A DNA stretch of 64,000 nucleotides. Origin: Charina bottae (Eukaryota > Chordata > Lepidosauria > Squamata > Charinaidae). The notes beneath the pieces are model-generated. The model had not been told where the DNA came from. It saw nothing but the letters and a program-made list of their open reading frames with translations, and made no database searches. Numbering within the stretch: position 1 is the first letter of the stretch; every line of letters starts with the position of its first letter. The position numbers and the translations under genes were made by a program. Positions 48,201 through 57,060 of this stretch are shown piece by piece. The stretch spans positions 21,495,105-21,559,104 of the forward strand of contig JALMGJ010000018.1 of NCBI GenBank assembly GCA_023362775.1, read 5' to 3'.

Positions 48201-51200
48201 AATTGCTTATACACACCCACAGAATTACCTCCCAAATTCTTTGCAGGGAGGACCCGAAAGTCACATCGAATTGACCTCGAATTGACTACATCAAGGCTCC
48301 TTCCTTTGTGGGCCCGCCCAGCAGGGCCTCCAAAGTGGCCAGGACAGGAAGGGAGCTGGCACCTCTCCTGGCACTCGGGGAATCCCTCGTGCTCTCGGAA
48401 TGTCATGGAACCGGTTCTTTACTCCCAAACCGGAGCCTTAGTTGCCACCCATGCCTTCAGCCGCCCGCCACTTTGGCTTGTGGGTGCGCTCAGCTTTCTT
48501 GGCAGATGCTCTCCGAGGATCCTCTTCACCCCAAGGAACTGGAGGGAATGAGCCTTAAATACCCACAAATTCCAATGGTGCTAGCTGGTGAAATGAGGCT
48601 CCTACATCAGCGGCTGCGTTCCATGCCATTACCTTTCCAGAAGACTTGATTCCTTTGCACAAGGAGACTGCTACGATCAGCCAGGAAAGGAGAAGGCACA
48701 GAGCTAGATACCACACAATTCCCCCGGTGTCGCTAAGGCTCTCCGTCCGCTGGAGGACCTTGTTGCTGCAAGAGGGAGAGGAGGATGAGCAAGGCAGCCT
48801 CAGCCAGAACTAACGAAATCCGGCTGCCCCGGCTTGCTCTGTCGTTGTGCCAGAATAGGCTTAGGGTGTGGTTGAGTCAGGGAGAAATGCTGAGGGAGGG
48901 GTGGCCCTCCAGATACTGCCAAACTGCAGTCCCCAACGTTCCTCAGCATTGGCCACGTTGGGTGGGATTCCTGGGCGCTGTGGTTCCCCATGGCTGGCCT
49001 AACAATGGAGAGAGGTTCAGGTTCCAACTAGCAAGTGTAGTTTAACTCTGGTTGTAATCCTGCTCTGCCCATCCGAGTCTTGCCCACGCAGCATCCTGGC
49101 CTCTGTGGATTAGTTACAGAGTCCCTTCTGGTGCCTTTAGAACGGCTGTGGTGCAGGCCACGTTTCTGGGGGCAGAGAAGCCTCTCTCCGACTTGCACAT
49201 CTACCCAGCCATCTTTGCAACATCTCCTACTGTCTCACAAAGCTTCGTGGCTTTGTGTCGTTCAGTCATCACCAGGGAAATATATGACGGCCCACACGAG
49301 ACGTGGTGCGACTAACACCCTGCAAATAGCATCATCTTTCCTGTGTTATTGCATAAAACACTTGGGGAAGATGGAGTAGATGCAGAATCCTGGGCTAGAT
49401 GCCTCCAGAGAAGCCAGATTGGCCCCTGAGCTTAGTTCAGTGATGCTAACTCACTCATAAAAGGCTCCTCCCCCTCATTTGGGGCAGGTAATTAGTAATA
49501 AGGCCGTTTCTTTCTTCCCCTCCAGCTGCCATTTGAATCTCACTGCAACCACCGTGCTCTCGTGAAGTGAAGGACCTTAGCGGGGCCCTCAGACTGCCAC
49601 ATGTGGTCCTTGGAAGGAAGCCTCCAGAGGGGGCTCATTTCTGACACAGAAAGGCACCAGCTGTGAAATGGGAGCAGAAGTCCTCCTTCCGAAATTGTTG
49701 CTCTTAGAAACAACGCAAGCCGTTTCCTAACCCGTCTGATTATTGGCCCCCTTACTTCAGTACCATCTACTGTAGAATTTCCTGAACTGGACAACCTCCA
49801 GATAGGTTGATTACAACTCCCAGCGTCCCCCAGCTGGCCCAGCCATTGCTGAGAATTCTGGGAGTCGGAGGTCCACACACGTGGAAACTGCCAGGGTTGG
49901 GAAAGACTACTCTACAGCAACAGGTGCAGAGGCTCTTCAGGTTTCAGAGGGACGTCTTCCACAGGCTCCCCTGGAGATGGAGGGAGCTGGTCTTTGTCGC
50001 TGGCTAAGGCCCTTCCCAATGGGCAGGCAAGCGCAATGTAACTTGGATGGCAGGTTGTCGGTGAAAAGGATCCGCATTAACCGAATTAGCACTCACTTCC
50101 AATACTGCTCGCTGGGAACCTGGGTATCCGCAAACACCTGGGTGTTGTTGATGCAGGTGAGGTTTTGACTCTGTACCCACGTGTAATTCATCTTGGTGAT
50201 GATGTTACCCAGCGTAACATTGCAGAAGTGCACTGAAAGAAGAAGAGGCAGTTACAAGGCGTGCGGGCGTGGGAAGTAAATCCAACAGCGGTTTATAATT
50301 TTTAGCAGTTTCGCTTTGATTTATTTGAGGTATTTGCTAGCAAAGTTCCAGATTTATAAGTTCTCGGCACAAGCCTTTTGCTTCAGGATTTACTTTTTCT
50401 GCTTTTTTTCTCCATGTTTCTCTATGTTACTGTTATGAACTGGTAAAATGTGTTACTATAATAAAGCATTACTATATTATAAAGCAGACTTGATGTGATG
50501 AAACATCCAAGTATATTAAGATTCCCTTTGGGTGGTGTTTTATCACTGGACATAGACTTGTAAGTAAAACGCCAAACAAAAGGAACGAAAACTGCTTTTG
50601 TGCAATATTTTAGAAGGAGACTTGGTAACACCAAGGTGGGAGAGATGGAAATTAATACAGGGAACTAAAACGGGTGCAAAATATGGATTTCCCTGTCTGC
50701 TCTGTGAGGGTCCCTAGCAGGTGATGATGGAGACTCTGCTCATCTGCATAGCCCCACCCCCTCATTTGCATGTCTCCATCCCAGATGCTGCCTGTTGCTC
50801 AGACTGGAAATCTGGCCATGTGGCTTTATTATGAACGGAAAAGAAAGAAATTTTAATCTAGTCTAAACACTGCACAAGGCGCCCTGCTTCTAACCATGGC
50901 TCTGCAGATAGAAGAATTGTAATTAATGAATTTGTTCAGGCCAAAGAACTGTTTGTTTTCCTCGGTGGCTTACCGATTGGCGTCTTGCTGCATCTGTTGT
51001 CCGCCCACTCCGGGTCGCATTCGGCCCACGGGAGGACCCGTTGGAAGGAGGCGAACAAGTAGTAGAGGCTGTAGCCAATGATGACGTTGTAATAAATGGT
51101 CACGAAGGTGGAGATGATCACCATGGTGATTCCCACTCCTGGCCAGAAACAGAAAAGAACCCATCAGAGCCCATCAGAAGAACCCTGGGTTCATGCACCA

Positions 51201-54200
51201 GCTCCTAGGAGCACCCGGAAGGCATTTTTAAGGGTGAAATGGGCCATCTGGTTAGCTTGAACAACTGCAAGCTTTGATGAATGCAAAAGAGGTGGGTCTG
51301 CTTTTTTTCTTCTTTTTTTTAGGACCACATGATTGCAAGCAGCATGTGTTTCAGCCAAAACAAACAGTAAGAGTCATTAGACATTTTTCAGGATTACTTT
51401 TTCACAGTAACAATCAACCTGATAAGATAAGTTTGTGTGTTATCTTCAAGGAAGAAAATACAATACGGTTATGGTCACATGCACTCTTAAGAAGTCTGAA
51501 AATAATGTTTCCTTGTTTCCTCTGAGATCCATAACAAAACCCGGAAAGCAGCATGGGATGGACTGTGCAGTTCTACGTAGTCAAAATTGGCCAAAGAGGA
51601 ACGAAGACAAACATCAGTTCAGAAAGAACTTGCAGAAAATCCCGGGTTATGACAAGACCACCATGCCTTGGGAAACTCATGCCTTGGGCACCACACACCA
51701 GTTTGGCCTGGCTTTTGGTGAGCAACCCTTATCTTCAGGCGGACCAAAACCATTCTTCCCTCTGCCTGCCTGATACATCTTCCAACTTTTGAAACGGACT
51801 CTTCCTCTGCATGCAAAACCGCAGGCAAGATGTTTAACTCTGCCTTCGCTGAAAGGCGGGAGGGTGGGCAGGGGTCAGGTTAAAAGTGCATCATGTGTCA
51901 GAGCAGAGTGAGAGGAATTCTCTTGCACTGTTGGGAGGCATAAATATTAAGTTGGGGGTGGTGCTAGGCCGGGCCCGTGCTTCAGCCACAGCTTCAGGTG
52001 ATGCTGGACCACAGTCTAGACCAGTGTTTTTCAACCTTGGCAGCTTTAAGATGGGTGGACTTCAATTCCCAGAATTCCCCAGCCAGCATGAAGTCCACCC
52101 ATCTTAAAGCTGCCAAGGTTGAAAAACACTGGTCTAGATCCTCCACCCTCATGGACCGGGTTCCAACATGTCGTTAAGCCACAGTTTGTGGAACACACTA
52201 CAATGGGCTGGGTTCACAAGCACACCATAAGGCATGGTTTACAAACCGCAGTGGCTAAGGAGCGAAACGTTTCCACTGAGAAAATAGAAATCCAGTTGAC
52301 ATGATTCAAGCTACAGACAATTCCACCTGGATGACTTAGAACCTTCATAGACATACTGGGTACACACACAATATGCTAAACCAGGTTTAAACAAACCACC
52401 CCAGAGCTTAGTGTGGCCCCAGTCGTAGACCCAGCTGTTTCCTTCGAGGGCACTGCGCCCGTTCTCTGAGATTCAAACTCAAGCACTGCAAAAACAGTCC
52501 TTCCTAGAAAAAAACCCAGGACGGATAACAAAGCTGACCTTGAAGAAGGGGGAGGATTCTCCAGACCGAAACGGGTCCCAAGCTGGCAAACTGTCCCAGG
52601 GAGCACTCCATGAAGAACAAAGGGAGGCCGGCCAGGGCCAGCATGATGGTGTAGGGAATCAGGAAGGCTCCTGCAAGAGAACAGAGTCAGGGTGAGGATC
52701 CAGCGTGTCGCCTTTCCCAAGGGGCTGAGTCAGCGTGGGCATGCACATACGTGTGCAACGACATCGAGCCAGCACCACTCTCCAGGGCACCAGCCTATGG
52801 AAGATACAGCTGCTAAGTGTGATGGGCAGAGATCCCCAAAGAGCCAAATATCTAGGGAAACCAGCATTGGGTATCCAGCCAATGTGTTGGCACCTGCCTA
52901 GAGGTTTGGAGAAGAGACCTGGGGTGACTGTACCCCGGGCTGGACGCTGTTCATTCTGCAAAATAACTGCAGCTTGATCTGCATGCCAGCACCAAGAGGG
53001 TGGTTTCCCCCTCAAGGACAGTCCACTGCTTCCTTCACACAGATCACATATTTGCATAATGAATGGGATGGACCTGGCTGTCCTTGGAAGAAGGGCTGAG
53101 TGTGGCCCGTGAGTCACACTAACTGTGCCTTGTTCCCATGCCATTCTGGGTGTGCAGTAACTTTGTGCACAGGAATATTTGCTTTACCGTTGCTCTGATC
53201 GTTATATTCTTTTATTCCTTTCAAAATAAAAAAAAGACACACGGAAGTCAATGAATGGCAGGGGAAAACCGATAGCCGTCATAAAGATCGGCTTATGTGA
53301 CACCTCTGCTGCGCCAGCTGCACTGGGTGCCAGTGTGCTTCCGGGTGCAATTCAAGGTGTTGGTTATCACCTTTAAAGCCCTACATGGCATGGGACCAGG
53401 TTACCTGAGGGACCGTCTCATCCCCATAACTTCAAACCGTCCCACTCGATTATGCAGAGGGCATGCTTCGGACCCCGTCGTTAGGTAAGGGAGTTTCGCT
53501 TGGCGGGGTCCAGAAGGCGGGCCTTCTCGGCAGTGGCCCCCGCCCTTTGGAACATCCTGCCCCCGGAGGTGAGGCAGGCCCCGTCGCTCCTGTCCTTCCG
53601 GAATAATTTAAAGACCTGGTTTTGCCGCCTCACTTGGGATGGGAACGGGAATAGTTCCTCTTGGGGATGGCTGGTGCCTTTTAAAATACCATCTCATCGC
53701 CTATTGGATTTTATATTTAATTTATTAGTAATCTTAATGATTATAGATTTGTATCTTTTTATATTTAGTTATATCTATAAATTTTAATTGTTGTATTTGT
53801 AAACCGCCCAGAGTCCCCTTTGGGGGAGATGGTGCGGTGATAGAAGTTGAAAAATAAATAAATAAATAAATAAATAAATAAAATAAATAAATAAATAAAT
53901 AAATAAATAAAAGCAGAACACCAAGTTCTGATGCCTAAATGCCAATGGAAGGAGAGGAAAATTCATTTATTTGTTTTATTTTATTTGAAAGAATTTATAT
54001 GGCCGCCCATCTTAAGCAACTCTGGGCAGCCCGCAACTACAATAAAACCAACAACTATAAAACAACCATAAAACCATCCTAAAGCCATAAAACCAAACCC
54101 CTGTGCCTTACTTAATCCCCCCCTCGGATTGCCCGCAGCAGGCTCAGTTGCCCGCACCCCATGCTTTCTATCTGTTCAACCCTATCCCAGCACCTCGGTC

Positions 54201-56368
54201 AAACGCCAGGTCTCGATGGCCTTCCCAAAGGCTAAGGGGGGGGGGGTCTGCCGTGGGGAGGGTGTTCCACAAGGTGGGGCAGCCACGGAAAAGGCCCGCT
54301 CCCGAGGTCCCAGTAGGCGACCAGATTTCGGGAAAGGGACCTGGAGCATGCCCACCCTATCTGATCCAGCGGGACAGGCAGGTATTCTCGGGAAGAGGCT
54401 CTTGGTGCAAAGATTCCCTATGCTGAGATCGCTCTGAAAAAGCCCCGTGTGGCCTCAGAACTTCGCCCCCCCCCCTTTGCAGCAAGCGCTCTGCTCCACA
54501 CAGCTGCACGTCTGGAAATCCAGAAGTTGCTGGGGCAACCTTCCCAAACAGCTGAGGATGCCAGAATAACCAGCTGAAGTTATGCCCCTTGGGGTGCGAC
54601 CTTGTGCACCCAGTCCATTCATTCATTTCCTGACCATGCTGGCTGGGGAATTCTGGGAGTCGAAGTCCACATATCTTAAAGTTGCCAAGGTTGAGAAACA
54701 CTGTCCTGACCCAACGGTCAGAAAAAGGGGGAGGATAGATAGATAGAATGGGGATGTGTCAGAAAGAATGGCCTTGGGGTGCAATCCGAGCGTCCCCTTC
54801 CAAAGCTACCAAGACTTCAGTGACCAGAGGCGGGGGGGGGGGGTGGCATTCTCTTGACCTCCCCCGTTGCTAACACCCTTGAAGATCGGTACACTCCTCC
54901 TATCTGGGATGGTCGGCCTCTTCCACCGGGCACTGGGCACGCAGCTTCGGGAGGGACGCCCATGGAGCGGTGAGGGAGGGAGGGGACACCCGCCTAGCCA
55001 GCCAGATCAGCCGCATCAACCCTGGCGATCAATGGGGTGACAGATGCCGCAGCCAGATCACCCTCACGTCCCCCCATTACTAATAAAAGCAGAAGGATTT
55101 CTATGAAACAGCAGGAAAATGCCTACAAATATCTGTAGGGGGAGCCTCGCCGAGAAGTCCATGAGGTCAGTAAGCCACAACAGGTGTTGCGGTCTGCCTG
55201 TCTGGTGCGCGTGAGATCTAAGGGACCGGCCAGAGGTAAAGGCCGACCTCGTCCCCTGGGGAGAAGAGCCGGTCATCTCGGCTGGCCGGGAGAGCAGCTG
55301 CTGCTCTGGCAGACCCGAAGGCCCTTCGGGTGCAGGGAGTGTCCCATACCTCCTCCGTTCTGATAGGTCAGGTACGGAAACCGCCACACGTTGCCCAGGC
55401 CCACGGCGTAGCCAACCATGGACAGGAGATAGTCCGTTTTGCTCGACCAGTTGCCTCGTTCGACGTTCTCATCCTGTGTGTCGTCGCCGGCAATTTTCTC
55501 AGTGGACAAGGTGAATTCCTTTGGGAAGGAGGAGAGAAAAACGTGAGTCCATCTCCCCACCTTCGCCTGAACAGCTTCCTGCCTGCCCTTCGGTCCACCC
55601 CAGAGGTCCCAGGTGCGCCCGGGTCTGCTCAGGGGCCCTGCCGGGTGAGGAGGGCTGGCAGCCTGGGGCATGACCCGGAGACCTGCTGGCTGGGAGCTGC
55701 CCCTGGTTTCCTCCAAGCGTTGGCACCGACCCTGAACGCTTTTGTGAGTGCTGGGCCGTCTCCTGCGAGCAGCCGGGTTGGGGCTGCCCTCCCTCCCTCC
55801 CAGGCGTGCTGGGGCCCCTCTTTGGGCCCCTCCTGGCAGGGGAGGCGCCTTCGGGGTTGGGGTTGGACGCCCGGACCCAGAGTGGCGACCTCCCAGGCAG
55901 GGGGCCCTTTCCCTCCGGGTTAGCCTGGGAGGCCGGGGGCAGCCGGCCGAGCGACGGCTCCCTTCCTCGGATGCCCAGGGCCGCCACCAGCCGCGGGTCT
56001 GCAGGGCGCTGCGCCCGGCCCGCTCCTGCTCCTGCTCCGTCCGCCCGGCTGCTCTGGCGCGGGCTCGTCCCTCCGCCAAAGATGCCGCTCGCTCGGCTCG
56101 CAGCGGGGCCGGCCCCGAAGCGCCCGCGCCCGGAGCTGCCCGCGCCGCCCCGAAGGAGCGCGGCAGATCGCGGCTCTGGGTCCGGCGCGGGAGAGGTCTC
56201 TGCCGCGAGGCGCCTCCCGTCGGGGCGGAGCAGCGGGGAGAGGAAAGGTCCCGCGCCTCGGGCGCCCTGCCCCTGCGGCGGGGTCCCCCCGCTTCTTCCT
56301 CCTCCTCCTCCTCGCCCGCTCACCTTCTGGCCGAAGCACAGGAACTTGGGTATCCGGATCCAACCCAT
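42117..56368 (-). CDS. SLC6A14: SLC6A14-like Na+/Cl- dependent neutral and basic amino acid transporter B(0,+), 14 coding exons
   Basis: This plasma-membrane symporter takes up neutral and cationic amino acids using Na+ and Cl- gradients. Coding exons in gene order are 56324-56368, 55350-55518, 52539-52670, 50974-51138, 50097-50232, 48633-48765, 47325-47465, 46510-46738, 45318-45443, 44495-44613, 44243-44342, 43535-43644, 42414-42581 and 42117-42266. Each boundary is AG/GT on the minus strand and the phases agree, giving 640 residues, close to the roughly 642 of the mammalian protein. TM1 has [10 protein letters not shown] (55-64). EL2 has Cys156 and Cys165 nine residues apart, plus sequons at N175, N186, N194 and N199. 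TM6 has SLSVAWGG (319-326) and TM8 has GLDSQF (417-422). The protein ends IRKLE. The closest recalled relative is SLC6A14 rather than the glycine transporters, because of the N-terminus, EL2 and C-tail; the family call is near certain and the orthology very likely. An additional Asn at the exon 5/6 junction (N216-N217) differs from my memory of the human protein. No disabling change was seen. Confidence 0.95.
42414..42581 (-). CDS. SLC6A14: SLC6A14 coding exon 13 (end of TM11, TM12)
   Basis: The acceptor is AAAACAG and the donor GTGAGT; it is exactly 56 codons. It encodes [10 protein letters not shown], the EL6 stretch [13 protein letters not shown], and TM12 ([19 protein letters not shown]), ending KAKGNLWQ. 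Confidence 0.95.
43535..43644 (-). CDS. SLC6A14: SLC6A14 coding exon 12 (IL5, TM11)
   Basis: The acceptor is CCTGCAG and the donor GTAAGT. It encodes [14 protein letters not shown], the family signature GxxRFxxDIxxMxG, then [18 protein letters not shown], most of TM11. Confidence 0.95.
44243..44342 (-). CDS. SLC6A14: SLC6A14 coding exon 11 (TM10)
   Basis: The acceptor is CCCACAG and the donor GTAAGT. It encodes [17 protein letters not shown], the extracellular-gate region, and TM10, ending ICWIYG with a phase-1 junction. Confidence 0.95.
44495..44613 (-). CDS. SLC6A14: SLC6A14 coding exon 10 (IL4/TM9)
   Basis: The acceptor is TCTGCAG and the donor GTATGG. It encodes [19 protein letters not shown] and TM9 ([19 protein letters not shown]), ending at Gln before a 152-bp intron. 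Confidence 0.95.
45318..45443 (-). CDS. SLC6A14: SLC6A14 coding exon 9 (TM8)
   Basis: The acceptor is CTTGCAG and the donor GTGAGT. It encodes [17 protein letters not shown] and TM8, ending [11 protein letters not shown]. Asp419 and Ser420 sit where SLC6 proteins bind Na2 and gate the pocket. Confidence 0.95.
46510..46738 (-). CDS. SLC6A14: SLC6A14 coding exon 8 (TM6 and TM7)
   Basis: The acceptor is TTTCAAG and the donor GTGAGC, with a phase-1 end. It begins [19 protein letters not shown], the TM6 segment bearing Na+, Cl- and substrate contacts, continues ALSSYNKF, and then TM7 ([20 protein letters not shown]). This is the longest exon at 229 nt. Confidence 0.95.
46809..46829 (+). repeat. 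(TG)n microsatellite, SLC6A14 intron 7
   Basis: About ten TG units, 70 bp upstream of the exon 8 acceptor in gene orientation. Confidence 0.9.
47085..47165 (-). mobile_element. 5S rRNA-derived SINE fragment
   Basis: The minus strand reads GAAGCTAAACGGGTTGAGGC and TACTTGGATGGGAGAC, matching the 5S rRNA internal promoter region, then GGAAGTCCA as in 5S-headed SINEs. It is about 80 bp and diverged; a 5S pseudogene is the alternative. It lies in intron 7. Confidence 0.65.
47234..47262 (+). repeat. (AC)n microsatellite, SLC6A14 intron 7
   Basis: About thirteen CA units, about 60 bp below the exon 7 donor. Confidence 0.93.
47325..47465 (-). CDS. SLC6A14: SLC6A14 coding exon 7 (TM5 and EL3)
   Basis: The acceptor is CCTTGCAG and the donor GTGGGT; both ends are phase 0 and the exon is exactly 47 codons. 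[20 protein letters not shown] forms TM5. EL3 carries [15 protein letters not shown], whose N299-F-T sequon may be glycosylated. Confidence 0.95.
47968..48094. mobile_element. Palindromic hAT-type MITE, copy D (intron 6)
   Basis: The hairpin begins CAGTGTTTCTCAACCGTGG and ends CTGAGAAACACTG. Flanking octamers CTCCAGGC and CTCCAGAC differ at one base. Confidence 0.92.
48633..48765 (-). CDS. SLC6A14: SLC6A14 coding exon 6 (TM4)
   Basis: The acceptor is CTTGCAG and the donor GTAATG. It encodes end-EL2 and TM4 ([18 protein letters not shown]), followed by CKGIKSSGK. Joining exon 5 to this acceptor gives W-N-N-K-V, one Asn more than I recall for human. Confidence 0.9.
49806..49905. mobile_element. 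Diverged palindromic MITE (intron 5)
   Basis: TTGATTACAACTCCCAGCGTCC opposes GAGAATTCTGGGAGTCGGAGG, the family core, with a TGCCAGGGTTGGGAAAGAC end. The left terminus is lost. Confidence 0.6.
50097..50232 (-). CDS. SLC6A14: SLC6A14 coding exon 5 (glycosylated EL2)
   Basis: The acceptor is CTTTCAG and the donor GTGAGT. Residues 171-215 include four Asn sequons (NVT, NYT, NLT, NNT) and end at PSEQYW, a landmark of the B0,+ transporter. The exon is not well covered by a single long open frame and was placed from splice signals and phase. Confidence 0.9.
50974..51138 (-). CDS. SLC6A14: SLC6A14 coding exon 4 (TM3, start of EL2)
   Basis: The acceptor is TGGCCAG and the donor GTAAGC. TM3 contains [14 protein letters not shown] (129-142), including the Tyr pair that closes the substrate site in SLC6 proteins. 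The large extracellular loop begins with LPW and contains Cys156 and Cys165, whose spacing fits the conserved EL2 disulfide. Confidence 0.95.
52022..52131. mobile_element. Palindromic hAT-type MITE, copy E (intron 3)
   Basis: The hairpin begins CAGTGTTTTTCAACCTTGG and ends in its exact complement. Octamers GTCTAGAC and GTCTAGAT flank it. Arms are nearly identical, so it is a young copy. Confidence 0.93.
52254..52352 (+). mobile_element. Penelope-like terminal fragment (intron 3)
   Basis: GAAACGTTTCCACTGAG through TCCAGTTGACATGATTCAAG to CCTTCATAGAC matches the terminal part of the 15380-15749 element. It is cut inside the hammerhead-like segment. Confidence 0.75.
52539..52670 (-). CDS. SLC6A14: SLC6A14 coding exon 3 (TM2)
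   Basis: The acceptor is CTTGCAG and the donor GTCAGC. It encodes residues 72-115 plus one base, AFLIPY through RILPLLQ, spanning TM2 and intracellular loop 1. The motif [11 protein letters not shown] is typical of the family; here it reads MECSLGQF. Confidence 0.95.
53297..53905 (+). mobile_element. L2-type LINE 3' end with reverse transcriptase C-terminus (intron 2)
   Basis: The plus strand reads [19 protein letters not shown] and [16 protein letters not shown], then after a frameshift near 53490 [20 protein letters not shown] and [10 protein letters not shown]. These are hallmarks of the C-terminal tail of L2/CR1-group reverse transcriptases. A 3' UTR follows with GCCCAGAGTCCCCTTTGGGGG and an AAATAAATAAA tail of about 60 bp. 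It is dead (5'-truncated, frameshifted). Confidence 0.85.
53960..54440 (-). mobile_element. LINE 3' end and coding-proximal fragment (intron 2)
   Basis: TTTATTTGTTTTATTTTATTT followed by GGCCGCCCATCTTAAGCAACTCTGGGCAG is the complement of a LINE terminus. The stretch continuing to about 54420 (GTTCCACAAGGTGGGGCAGCC) resembles the preceding UTR of the same LINE type. It lies tail to tail with the element at 53297-53905. Confidence 0.6.
54636..54703. mobile_element. Half of the palindromic hAT-type MITE (intron 2)
   Basis: GGGGAATTCTGGGAGTCGAAG to GAGAAACACTG; only the right arm. Confidence 0.75.
55350..55518 (-). CDS. SLC6A14: SLC6A14 coding exon 2 (acidic N-tail and TM1)
   Basis: The acceptor is CCCAAAG and the donor GTATGG, with a phase-1 end inside the third Gly of NGGG. 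The exon carries the cytosolic acidic tail, the RGNW entry motif (36-39) and TM1 with the unwound [10 protein letters not shown] segment that coordinates Na+ and substrate in the SLC6 family. Confidence 0.95.
56324..56368 (-). CDS. SLC6A14: SLC6A14 coding exon 1 (residues 1-15)
   Basis: It encodes [15 protein letters not shown], then a GTGAGC donor. The 15-residue length before a phase-0 intron matches the first coding exon of mammalian SLC6A14. The ATG context has G at -3 and G at +4, a good initiation context, and no other in-frame ATG lies between it and the TATA box. Confidence 0.85.
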
Positions 56369-56405
56369 CGCGCTCTTTTCTCGCCCGCAGCCGCCCGGTG
56401 GAAGT

Positions 56406-56412
56406 CTTTATA
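56406..56412 (-). promoter_or_regulatory. SLC6A14: TATA box (TATAAAG) of SLC6A14
   Basis: TATAAAG on the minus strand is flanked by GC-rich DNA, as in classical core promoters. A start site 25-32 nt downstream would fall near 56380-56387, only about 12-19 nt before the ATG at 56368. Either the leader is extremely short, or initiation is dispersed or upstream because this is a CpG island. Confidence 0.55.
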
Positions 56413-56440
56413 GCGCCGGCCGGCCCCGACGGGCCGGCCC

Positions 56441-56479
56441 CTTCCTTCTTCCTCCTCCTCCTCCTCCTCCTCCTCCTCC
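56441..56479. repeat. (CCT)n / (GGA)n polypurine tract in the promoter
   Basis: A run of CCT triplets on the plus strand is a GGA polypurine run on the gene's sense strand, 30-70 bp upstream of the TATA box. Such mirror-type tracts can form triplex DNA and are often nuclease sensitive in promoters. Confidence 0.75.
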
Positions 56480-56518
56480 GGGAGCGGGACCGGCCAGGTG
56501 GAGCCGAGGCGGTGGGCA

Positions 56519-56550
56519 GGGGCGGGGCGGGGCGGGGCGGGGCGGGCGGC
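56519..56550. promoter_or_regulatory. Tandem GGGGC GC boxes
   Basis: About five tandem GGGGCG-type units lie 110-140 bp upstream of the TATA box. Each resembles an Sp1/KLF site, and the tract is also a G-quadruplex candidate on the plus strand. Confidence 0.6.
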
Positions 56551-57060
56551 AGGTGCGCGGGAGGGCGAGCGCGGCGGCTTCTGCTCCGAGGGGCCCAGCT
56601 GGCCCCGGCTGCCCGGGCTCCCCGGGAACCCCGCCCACCTTCCCGCGACGCCCGGACCCGGCCAGGCAGGCAGCCGAGACGAGCGCCCGCACCTCCTCCA
56701 AAGCGCTCCCGCGGCTGGGCGCCCTCCTGCCGCCGGCTTCGCCGCCAAGCGCGCGCTCCCGCCCCGCGCCGGGCATTCTCGTTCTTCTCCTCCTCTCTTT
56801 ATTTTCCAAGGAAACCGGGGGAGGCTTCCCGCCGCCCCACCTGCCCGCCGCCCGTTGCCTCCAAGCGTTCCGGCCCAGGCTCTCTCCGCTGGCTGGCATT
56901 CCCGCCTCAGAGCCGGGAGCTTGGGGGTGGGGGGTAGGGGGGCTATGGCAGAAGTGCCAGTTCCCCAAATAAAAATGCAAATCACCCGCCGCTCCCTCCC
57001 TCCCTCCCTCCCGGCCACCTCCGAAGATGCGCTTCACACTCAGCGCTGACCTGCTTGCCA

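Larger units (their letters stand above)
55600..57060. promoter_or_regulatory. CpG island over exon 1 and promoter of SLC6A14
   Basis: The stretch is dense in CpG and G+C compared with the AT-rich flanks, and extends through intron 1 and about 700 bp upstream of the start codon. It explains several very long but unrelated open frames here on both strands. Its limits are estimated by eye. Confidence 0.8.

Noticed and set aside
55806..56972. 388-codon plus-strand open frame
   Set aside because: Pro/Arg/Ala-rich product of the CpG island on the strand opposite exon 1; no family resemblance and no stop codons because of G+C content.
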